DNA of 14,729 nucleotides from Microcaldota archaeon (lineage in GTDB: Archaea; Micrarchaeota; Micrarchaeia; Norongarragalinales; UBA10210): positions 1,073 to 15,801 of the forward strand of contig DUGE01000037.1 of assembly GCA_013331595.1 (NCBI GenBank), given 5' to 3'. This document shows, piece after piece, positions 7,601 through 11,238 of this stretch (position 1 is its first letter; each line of letters opens with the position of its first letter). The position numbers and the translations under genes are program-made. The notes beneath the pieces were generated by a model. That model was not told the DNA's origin, searched no databases, and was given only the letters and a program-made list of their open reading frames with translations.

Positions 7601-8036
7601 TGCCATTGCAACCGACGGCTCGAACTTGCCTGAAGTGTTCAAGCTCGAGGAAGTCGACCCGTACCGCACGAGCACGAACGACGTCATGGAAATCGGCCGC
7701 GTTCTCGGAATCGAGGCTGCGCGCAACGCCATAATCCAGGAAATCAACAAGGTCATGGAAATGCAGGACTTGCACGTTGACGACAGGCACATCATGCTAA
7801 TCGCAGACGGCATGACTTTCCTCGGTGAAGTTTCAAGCGTCGGAAGGCATGGCTTGGCAGGGAAGAAGAAGAGCGTTCTCGCACGCGCGGCGTTCGAGGA
7901 AACGGCAAAACACCTGCTGCACGCGTGCATCTACGGCGAGGAAGACGACCTCAAGGGAATAGCCGAAAACATCATCATCGGCCAGACCATTCCCGCAGGC
8001 ACGGGCATAGTCAAGCTCGAAATGAAACTCGACTGA
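4629..8036 (+). CDS. rpoA: DNA-directed RNA polymerase largest subunit, A' and A'' fused (RpoA)
   Basis: This is the catalytic largest RNAP subunit. ATG at 4629 has GAGGTG 5 nt upstream. N-terminal zinc sites: C56-x2-C59-x6-C66-x2-H69 and C96-x2-C99 with C118-x2-C121. The metal-binding loop NADFDGDEMN holds the three catalytic aspartates D417, D419 and D421. The bridge-helix region reads FFHAAGGRDSVVDKGVNPAK and is followed by GYMQRRL. Most archaea split the gene into rpoA1 and rpoA2 shortly after this. Here the frame continues through DPSTGKPIAYGEPVG (G at about 812), the trigger-loop segment GTQMTLRTFHYAGVA, and LVELVDARKSPKKP to residue 1135, ending as A'' proteins do. There is no stop, intein or internal ribosome binding site at the junction. 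At 1135 residues it is shorter than a typical A' plus A'' sum (about 1250-1300). It follows rpoB' after a 95-nt spacer with T-tracts and the leader repeat. Confidence 0.96.
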   Translation: MKVVSAIGFSIYSPEQIRKMSAVKITMPDTYDEDGYPIGGGLADQRLGVVDPGLKCRTCGGRMKDCPGHPGHIEAVRPVVHVGFGKFIYQLLRFSCRKCARVMHMADSIEESKRSLECPHCGEKQRKIKFVKPTTYYEDDRRLLPNEIRERLEHIPDEDLHGLGVSIRPEWAVLTVLMVPPVTVRPSITLETGERSEDDLTHKLVDILRINQRLEENIDAGAPQLIIEDLWELLQYHVTTFFDNETAGIPPARHRSGRQLKTLFQRLKGKEGRFRYNLSGKRVNFSARTVVSPDPTLGINELGVPIDIARELTVPVSVTQWNLEAVKDMIRKNNERINYVIRPDGKRKKITPANLEEILLEVTMGYTVERQLFDGDVIIFNRQPSLHRVSMMAHTVRVLPGKTFRFNVADCAPYNADFDGDEMNVHVPQTEEAQAEAELLMKVQENILSPRNASPLVAPDLDQITGLYLLSLDDFVVSKKEACNLLNAAGGIEAEFDKNTISGKEIFSMLLPEGLNMEIKDKAGNVKIKNGKLTEGFLNTHANRDIVKTIFNEFGSDEARKYIDAATRLSVQLVYGYGFSLSLRDYHLPPEALEEVNKLYEEGKQKLEELVKKYKTRKLERLPGKTLKETLEEQVMNIVELIRFHCWNIVKDKIAMTNVDINGHTFSHNPSLLMAQAGVKNKPINVVQMAALVGQQAVRGKRPASGFKKRLLPHYRKGDLGDNARGFVKHNYTQGLNATEYFFHAAGGRDSVVDKGVNPAKTGYMQRRLINALQDFIVWEDATVRDSEGNLIQFKYGGDGIDPSTGKPIAYGEPVGVVAAQSIGEPGTQMTLRTFHYAGVASLAQFGFTRLVELVDARKSPKKPVMEIMLKKSVSGDFEKVKGIAARIEQVSLADVAHINENFERKVVTITIDPQMLKDKMVREKDILAQVELIAPNFKQDGHEISIKTKEDSLKSIRKLTLRLKELHLSGIPCIRKAIIIEKKADGGREYAIATDGSNLPEVFKLEEVDPYRTSTNDVMEIGRVLGIEAARNAIIQEINKVMEMQDLHVDDRHIMLIADGMTFLGEVSSVGRHGLAGKKKSVLARAAFEETAKHLLHACIYGEEDDLKGIAENIIIGQTIPAGTGIVKLEMKLD

Positions 8037-8040
8037 CATC

Positions 8041-8062
8041 CCTTTCTTTTGTAAAAGAAAGG
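8041..8062 (+). terminator. Perfect palindrome just after rpoA
   Basis: Four bases after the rpoA stop, CCTTTCTTTT (8041-8050) pairs with AAAAGAAAGG (8053-8062) across a GT spacer. This 10-bp perfect inverted repeat probably forms the 3' end structure of the polymerase transcript. Confidence 0.55.
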
Positions 8063-8078
8063 TCCGTCACCCCCAAAG

Positions 8079-8157
8079 AAAACAGCTTGTTGCTTTGTTT
8101 TTCCATACCGAGCTGTTTTTATTCCAGTTTTTCTTTCCTTTCTTTTCCCCCTTTTTC
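8079..8157 (+). terminator. Second hairpin and T-rich tract, probable terminator of the RNAP cluster
   Basis: AAAACAGCT (8079-8087) pairs with AGCTGTTTT (8111-8119). The loop includes TTTGTTTTTCCA (8094-8105), similar to the T-motifs after rpoB'' and rpoB'. Repeated T and TC runs follow to about 8157. This T-richness is what archaeal intrinsic termination uses. TTTTTATT at 8116-8123 might double as a weak TATA box for the downstream gene. Confidence 0.5.
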
Positions 8158-8192
8158 GGGAATTCGTAAAACCTTATTGTAGTGGATAAAAA

Positions 8193-8702
8193 ATGGTTTT
8201 TTTTGGTGCGCTGGTTGAAATTCCGATTTTTTCCCTAGTGTTTTCCGTAATTTCTTTTGCGTTGAACAAGACTCTTGGCGAGAGGGACAAGGTCAAGGCC
8301 TACCAGAAGCAAGTGCAGGCCTACCAAAAGGCGATGCAGCAGGCCATGCTTGCAAAGGACGAGAAGAAGCTTGAGGAACTGCGCAAGCGCGACAAGGAAA
8401 TGAACGACAAGATGATGCAGATGATGCTCATGCCTTGGAAGGCGAGCATCGTCATACTGCCATTGGCTTGGATTGCCATTTCTTTCGTGATGCCTGCGCT
8501 CTACAAGGACTTTGTAATCCTCCTGCCTTTCGACATCCACTTGAGCGCAATCTTGTCGTGGACTTTCTATTCCAACATCTTCCAGGCTGCAGCCTACGGC
8601 ACGACCGGCTTTTTCATCGTCTGCGCAATCGTCTTCGGCCTGGCCATTGAGGGAATAGTCTCGCGCCTCTGGCCTTCTAATCCAATAGTTGAAGCATTCT
8701 GA
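8193..8702 (+). CDS. DUF106 family membrane protein, EMC3/TMCO1/YidC-like insertase homologue
   Basis: The 169-residue product matches the archaeal DUF106 family (Oxa1 superfamily, related to EMC3 and TMCO1), thought to help insert membrane proteins. A first membrane helix spans about residues 5-25. A long charged, methionine-rich amphipathic region follows (about 27-78, with KAYQKQVQAYQKAMQQAM and MMQMMLMPWK), the cytoplasmic coiled-coil-like arm typical of the family. Two to three further hydrophobic segments lie at about 84-104, 110-128 and 137-158. ATG at 8193 follows AGTGGATAAAAA. The gene often sits near secY in other archaea, whereas here it stands alone after rpoA, separated by terminator-like sequence. 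Family call is good; biochemical role is inferred from relatives. Confidence 0.85.
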   Translation: MVFFGALVEIPIFSLVFSVISFALNKTLGERDKVKAYQKQVQAYQKAMQQAMLAKDEKKLEELRKRDKEMNDKMMQMMLMPWKASIVILPLAWIAISFVMPALYKDFVILLPFDIHLSAILSWTFYSNIFQAAAYGTTGFFIVCAIVFGLAIEGIVSRLWPSNPIVEAF

Positions 8703-8705
8703 TTA

Positions 8706-8711
8706 TTTTTT
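8706..8711 (+). terminator. T-tract after the DUF106 gene
   Basis: Six T at 8706-8711 start 4 nt after the stop codon. They lie in the 18-nt gap between this gene and the convergent - strand gene. This is consistent with short archaeal T-tract termination. Confidence 0.35.
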
Positions 8712-8720
8712 AGCTTCTGT

Positions 8721-9486
8721 CTATTTTTCTGCGGCCAGCACGAGTTCTTCCATCTTGTCCGCCAGCGCCCGCGCGTGGCTCTCGTGCAGGTAATGCCCAG
8801 TCGGGCTGGTGTCGTCTTTCGGTATCATCCTTCGAAATAAATCGCGTATGAGCATGTCCGCTTCCGCCTGTTTTTGGTCCTTCTTGCCTTTTGCCCATCT
8901 GTCGATAATTTTTCCAGCTTTTCTCGCTAACTTATCAGTGTCTGTCGGATAAACGTGGTCTGCAAGGTTTTCTACAAGCGCAACGACTTTTTTCCCTTCG
9001 CTTCCTTCTCTCACGGTATATAAAATCCCGCTGGAATTTTTGCCCGAATTTAATAGCGCACCCTTAAATTTTTGGTGGTTATAATGGCATCCCTGCGACT
9101 CATTTTCCTCTAAATATCCATCGTGCTTTACTGCCTCGCAGTTTGGAGGCGCGGCCGCCCAACCCTCATGGAATGAAGAATGGAAGTTGAAAACGTGGCA
9201 ATCTGGCCTTTCATCCGCGTAGCCTTTAGTAATGCTGTTAGTGTGCCTTTTTCTCATCTTTTTCCCAGCTATGTAACGCTTTATCCAAGGCGAAGCCTTC
9301 CAAGCTTTTCTGCTGTTGGCGACTTTTTCTGCGAACGCGACATAGGACTGTGATCTCTCTCTGCGGGTATTGGTAGTACTTCAACCTCGTGCCCTTTTTT
9401 TTCAGCATTTCAGAAACCTGATTTGCCCGTTCAACTGCAAGCGTCTCATGCGGGTGTTCGTCGCATAGGAGGAGGATTTTCGCCAT
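8721..9486 (-). pseudogene. Frameshifted gene, possible metal-dependent hydrolase of about 255 aa
   Basis: The gene reads from ATG at 9486 (MAKILLLCDEHPHETLAVER) to a TAG at 8721-8723, but its sense passes through three frames. The first frame makes sense up to LKKK at the A8 run (T8 on +, 9395-9402). The next frame then reads KKGHEVEVLPIPAERDHSP. A third frame reads YVAFAEKVANSRKAW and continues open through DCHVFNFHSSFHEGW, HYNHQKF and a C-terminal HALADKMEELVL-like helix (HARALADKMEELVL). Restoring one base in the A-run and one near 9342-9346 gives a single frame of about 255 codons. HPHE and the later NFHSSFH resemble zinc ligands of M14 or aspartoacylase-like hydrolases, but this is a guess. 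It could be a decaying gene or indel errors in the assembly. It is convergent with the DUF106 gene. No clear ribosome binding site is seen. Confidence 0.65.
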
Positions 9487-9533
9487 TCAAATCAAGATTA
9501 CTAATACCTCTACTTTTAGTTAAGCTTATCCCG

Positions 9534-9561
9534 AAAGCCATCGGAATCAAAAAGCCATCGG
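9534..9561 (+). repeat. Short tandem direct repeat
   Basis: AAAGCCATCGG occurs at 9534-9544 and again at 9551-9561, a 17-nt period. It lies in the intergenic stretch between the broken - strand gene and the TATA box at 9582. It may be a regulator site for either direction or a chance duplication. Confidence 0.4.
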
Positions 9562-9581
9562 CACGGTACTGTCAACTCAGC

Positions 9582-9589
9582 TTTAAAAA
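9582..9589 (+). promoter_or_regulatory. TATA box of an intergenic transcript
   Basis: TTTAAAAA in the context CTTTAAAAATC is nearly identical to the candidate smc promoter (GTTTAAAAATC, 11182-11192). Initiation is expected at about 9608-9614, just before a perfect hairpin at 9612-9629. No large ORF lies downstream, so the product may be a small RNA or a microprotein mRNA. Confidence 0.45.
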
Positions 9590-9608
9590 TCGCAATTTAG
9601 TGGATACT

Positions 9609-9810
9609 CTCCGCGTTTTGAAAAACGCGTGAACCGCAAAGGCTCGAAGCTTTCGGGCTTCTCGCGGGTTTGGGTTGATGGAAAATGATTGGAGATTTGA
9701 AGTTCGTGAGAAACCGGTTCGGCGCAAGGCGCCTGACCGAGTGGATTGAGGACAGCGGTGAAGCCGCCCCCAATCGCAGTTCAACGGATAGAACAACCCC
9801 CCGCTAAGAC
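9609..9810 (+). ncRNA. Candidate structured RNA of unknown class
   Basis: Starting where the 9582 TATA box would initiate, the region can fold into several elements. They are a hairpin 9612-9618/9623-9629 (CGCGTTT, loop TGAA); a hairpin 9646-9650/9657-9661; and a long-range helix of 11 pairs in which GCGGG (9664-9668) and GGGTTG (9672-9677) pair with CAACCC (9794-9799) and CCCGC (9800-9804) around a TTT bulge. Inside it lie CGGT..GGCGC/GCGCC..ACCG (9715-9739) and GATTG..GCGG/CCGC..CAATC (9744-9775). I tested it by eye against RNase P, SRP, 5S and tRNA and found no match. The same stretch could encode a 40-residue peptide (9685-9807), so RNA or protein remains open. Confidence 0.3.
9685..9807 (+). 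CDS. Possible microprotein (40 aa)
   Basis: ATG at 9685 opens 40 codons to a TAA at 9805-9807. The peptide begins MIGDLKFVRNRFGARRLTEW and ends STDRTTPR, with a basic N-terminal part and a polar tail. First codon positions are purine-rich and third positions GC-rich, like the large genes here. No clear ribosome binding site is visible, and the same bases form the candidate RNA helices. An overlapping 23-codon frame from 9678 (MENDWRFEVREKPVRRKAPD) also looks protein-like, so a frameshifted remnant is a third reading. No family is recognised. Confidence 0.22.
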   Translation: MIGDLKFVRNRFGARRLTEWIEDSGEAAPNRSSTDRTTPR

Positions 9811-9840
9811 GTAAGAGAATGATTGTTGACGTGGTTTAAA

Positions 9841-9990
9841 ATGTTTTTCGAATCTTGCGAAGAAAAAGAAAACTCAAAGGGTTTTGAGCCCTTTGAGCTT
9901 GATGTCCGATTGGACAAAGGAACTGCCCATCTAGAGACTAATGTTTTAGTGTGTATAAAAAGTTCTGGATTTTCAAAAGGAAGAGGTTAG
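9841..9990 (+). CDS. Possible microprotein (49 aa)
   Basis: ATG at 9841 opens 49 codons to TAG at 9988-9990. The peptide starts MFFESCEEKENSKGFEPFEL and continues with DVRLDKGTAHLETNVLVCIK. It is acidic at the front and looks like ordinary protein composition. GTGGT just upstream is a weak ribosome binding site. Against it: the TTTAAAA next to the ATG would start transcription inside the frame, a perfect 9-bp inverted repeat (9873-9897) lies within it, and its last codons run into leader repeat copy B. No family is recognised. Confidence 0.3.
   Translation: MFFESCEEKENSKGFEPFELDVRLDKGTAHLETNVLVCIKSSGFSKGRG
9873..9897. repeat. Perfect inverted repeat
   Basis: CTCAAAGGG (9873-9881) pairs with CCCTTTGAG (9889-9897) around a 7-nt loop TTTTGAG. 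It falls in frame within the 49-codon ORF at 9841-9990. It may be a hairpin of a small transcript or an incidental palindrome. Confidence 0.5.
9954..9961 (+). promoter_or_regulatory. TATA box for the Cys-rich microprotein transcript
   Basis: TATAAAAA is a strong archaeal TATA match. Initiation is predicted at about 9981-9986, so the leader (about 100 nt) would consist almost wholly of leader repeat copy B and its hairpins up to the ATG at 10084. Confidence 0.5.
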
Positions 9991-10076
9991 CAAGGAGACC
10001 TTGCAGAGCAACGCTCTGCGAGGCGTCGCAGAAGCAATGCTTCTGCAACGAACCTTTGGTTTCTCCTGCAGAGGTG
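9977..10076 (+). repeat. Leader repeat copy B, split by a 52-nt double hairpin
   Basis: The flanks 9977-9998 and 10051-10076 match copy A upstream of rpoA (20/22 and 26/26). Between them lie 52 extra bases (9999-10050) that are exactly two abutting hairpins. The first is CCTTGCAGAGC (9999-10009), loop AAC, GCTCTGCGAGG (10013-10023). The second is CGTCGCAGAAGC (10024-10035), loop AAT, GCTTCTGCAACG (10039-10050) with one C-A mismatch. GGAGA (9994-9998 region) can still pair with TCTCC in the right flank, giving a multi-branched fold. The module ends in GAGGTG (10071-10076), the ribosome binding site of the microprotein at 10084. Confidence 0.75.
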
Positions 10077-10083
10077 GTGCGGA

Positions 10084-10179
10084 ATGTTGTGCGGGAATTG
10101 CGGAAGGAAGTTTGAGTCGTGCTGCGGCGACGAGCAGGAAACGTGCCTGCTTTGCTCGTTCAGCGGAATGAATTGCTGA
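10084..10179 (+). CDS. Cys-rich zinc-ribbon-like microprotein (31 aa)
   Basis: ATG at 10084 follows GAGGTG (10071-10076) by 7 nt, a strong ribosome binding site. The 31-residue product begins MLCGNCGRKFESCC and ends CLLCSFSGMNC. Cysteines are at 3, 6, 13, 14, 21, 24 and 31. C3-x2-C6 and C21-x2-C24 form the paired CxxC knuckles of a zinc ribbon, with three further Cys. It is too short to be a full enzyme and is likely a stand-alone metal-binding peptide, perhaps an adaptor or regulator. Its leader is a copy of the module before rpoA, hinting at shared control. It is not in any family I can name. A fragment of a larger zinc-ribbon gene is the main alternative, but the frame has its own TATA box, leader and stop. 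Confidence 0.6.
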   Translation: MLCGNCGRKFESCCGDEQETCLLCSFSGMNC

Positions 10180-10180
10180 A

Positions 10181-10188
10181 TTTATATT
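10181..10188 (+). promoter_or_regulatory. TATA box for the 41-residue microprotein
   Basis: TTTATATT begins 2 nt after the stop codon of the Cys-rich ORF. Initiation at about 10209-10213 gives a leader of about 22 nt carrying AAGGTGG before the ATG at 10233. Confidence 0.5.
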
Positions 10189-10232
10189 TTTTGAAGGTTC
10201 GAAAACAAGGGAAAATGCAGAAGGTGGTATGT

Positions 10233-10358
10233 ATGAAGATTGATGTATCTCAGTTGCCTTATACGGGCGTGATGGATGTCGTTCGCAAGACCAGGTGGGT
10301 AGTAAACGAGTTGGTTTGCGAGAACGGAAGGGTAGTGTTGGACTGCTCCCCAGTGTAG
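10233..10358 (+). CDS. Microprotein (41 aa), hypothetical
   Basis: ATG at 10233 has AAGGTGGT (10221-10228) upstream, an excellent ribosome binding site, and a TATA box at 10181-10188. The frame is open further upstream, but this start best fits both signals. The product starts MKIDVSQLPYTGVMDVVRKT and goes on with RWVVNELVCENGRVVLDCSPV. The middle has valines spaced as in an amphipathic strand or helix (DVVRKTRWVVNELV), with two cysteines near the end. No family is recognised. A hairpin begins at the base right after the stop. It may belong with the Cys-rich ORF 53 nt upstream as a pair of small genes, each with its own promoter. Confidence 0.5.
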   Translation: MKIDVSQLPYTGVMDVVRKTRWVVNELVCENGRVVLDCSPV

Positions 10359-10385
10359 TGTCGAACTCACAAAGCGAGTTCGACA
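10359..10385 (+). terminator. Strong hairpin abutting the stop of the 41-aa ORF
   Basis: TGTCGAACTC (10359-10368) pairs perfectly with GAGTTCGACA (10376-10385) around the loop ACAAAGC. It begins at the first base after the TAG. There is no T-run, so it may protect or process the 3' end rather than terminate on its own. Confidence 0.5.
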
Positions 10386-10388
10386 GTC

Positions 10389-10449
10389 GCAGGCAGGGCC
10401 TGCCGGGATCCCCCACGGGAGGAATAGGGAGGCCTTCGAAAGAAGGCCT
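10389..10449. repeat. Cluster of two more hairpins
   Basis: GCAGGC (10389-10394), loop AGG, GCCTGC (10398-10403) has the same GCAG-CTGC triloop design as the two hairpins at 9999-10050. AGGCCTTC (10430-10437), loop GAAA, GAAGGCCT (10442-10449) is an 8-bp stem with a GNRA tetraloop. The palindrome GGGATCCC (10406-10413) lies between them. These sit upstream of the TATA box at 10466. Confidence 0.55.
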
Positions 10450-10465
10450 TTCCAAACCCCATCTG

Positions 10466-10473
10466 TTTAAAAA
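10466..10473 (+). promoter_or_regulatory. TATA box of the transglutaminase-like gene (leaderless)
   Basis: TTTAAAAA is centred about 25 nt before the ATG at 10495, so the transcript would start at or within a base or two of the start codon. There is no ribosome binding site between them, which fits a leaderless archaeal mRNA. Confidence 0.55.
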
Positions 10474-10494
10474 ATTCCCTTTCGTTTTAGTTCA

Positions 10495-11187
10495 ATGAAT
10501 GCAAAAGGTTTGTGGAACGGCTTTGATTCCGGGCAAATCGCCGTTTTAAGGCGGTTGAATACGCCTGCGAAAGTACAGGACTTTCTTGATTTTGAGTTGC
10601 CGTACAATTACGAAAAGCAAGGCGAAACATTATATTCGCCGCGCTTGGTTTTGCGTGAGAACAAGGCCCATTGTTTCGAAGGAGCTTTGTTTGCAGCCTG
10701 TACCCTGAGGTTTCATGGTTTTAAGCCTTTGATAGTGGATTTGGTTGCCAGCGAGGATGACGACCACATACTGGCGTTGTTCAAGGAAAAGGGATTGTGG
10801 GGTTGCGTTGCAAAATCAAAGTTTACGGGCCTGCGCTACCGCGAGCCCATACACCGCAACTTGCGGGAGTTGGTATTGTCTTCGTTTGAGGGATACTACA
10901 ATTTCGACGGGAAGAAATCCTTGCGGTCGTATTCCGAGCCTTTCGACTTAAGCAAGTTTGATTCCGCGGGTTGGATGGCAAGTGGAAAGCCGCTGTGGCC
11001 TGTTGAAAAGGCGTTGAACCGGTCGAAACACCACGGGCTTTTCCCGAAGGGGTTGGAGCGAAAATTCAGGCTTGTTGACGGTTCTTTATTCAAAGCAGAG
11101 GTTCTTGGCCGTGTTGGAACGCCGTTGTACAAGCAAAAGCCCTTCAATGCGCGAAAGCTATTGGGGAAAAGAAAAAGCCACGTTTAA
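10495..11187 (+). CDS. Transglutaminase-like superfamily protein (230 aa)
   Basis: The core reads NKAHCFEGALFAACTLRFHG, then PLIVDLVASEDDDHILALFK, GLWGCVAKSKFTGLRYREPI, NLRELVLSSFEGYYN and KKSLRSYSEPFDL. This pattern matches uncharacterised transglutaminase-like proteins found in bacteria and archaea. C60 followed by a small-residue helix would be the nucleophile. H91 in DDDHI is the probable histidine, with D82 or a nearby Asp as the third member. Whether it cleaves, cross-links or has lost activity is not known. The C-terminus is basic (RKLLGKRKSHV). The ATG at 10495 fits a leaderless promoter (TATA at 10466). The stop overlaps the promoter of smc downstream. No signal peptide is visible, so it is probably cytoplasmic. 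Confidence 0.78.
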   Translation: MNAKGLWNGFDSGQIAVLRRLNTPAKVQDFLDFELPYNYEKQGETLYSPRLVLRENKAHCFEGALFAACTLRFHGFKPLIVDLVASEDDDHILALFKEKGLWGCVAKSKFTGLRYREPIHRNLRELVLSSFEGYYNFDGKKSLRSYSEPFDLSKFDSAGWMASGKPLWPVEKALNRSKHHGLFPKGLERKFRLVDGSLFKAEVLGRVGTPLYKQKPFNARKLLGKRKSHV

Positions 11188-11190
11188 AAA
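11183..11190 (+). promoter_or_regulatory. TATA box for smc
   Basis: TTTAAAAA overlaps the last codons and stop of the preceding gene. Initiation at about 11211-11216 gives a leader of roughly 25 nt to the GTG at 11239. The core is the same as at 9582 and 10466. Confidence 0.5.
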
Positions 11191-11238
11191 TCTTGTTTTC
11201 TTCTTCTATTTACCCACAAGTCCGAGAGTGAGACGCTA

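Noticed and set aside
7038..7930. Long - strand frames (250 and 264 codons) opposite rpoA
   Set aside because: They are shadows of the strongly biased rpoA coding strand; the + frame holds the A'' motifs.
4629..8036. Intein in rpoA or rpoB
   Set aside because: The frames align with family motifs without an inserted block; no Cys start, HN end or endonuclease motif was seen.
9675..9736. Box C/D guide RNA
   Set aside because: TTGATGG and CTGA are only partial C and D boxes, with no convincing C' and D' pair between them.
9572..9796. 74-codon - strand frame
   Set aside because: It is Arg-rich and antisense to the candidate RNA, with no ribosome binding site; composition is typical of a chance frame.
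9609..9810. RNase P, SRP, 5S or tRNA gene
   Set aside because: None of the conserved elements (GAGGAAAGTCC of RNase P, the SRP helix 8 loop, the tRNA GGTTCGAATCC arm, 5S core) is present on either strand.
9534..10449. CRISPR array
   Set aside because: The repeats are few, differ in sequence and are not regularly spaced by unique spacers.
9973..10455. 160-codon open frame on the - strand
   Set aside because: It runs antisense through the hairpins, the leader repeat and both microproteins. It is rich in Ser, Pro and Arg and has no recognisable motif. The + strand signals (TATA boxes, ribosome binding sites) explain the region better.
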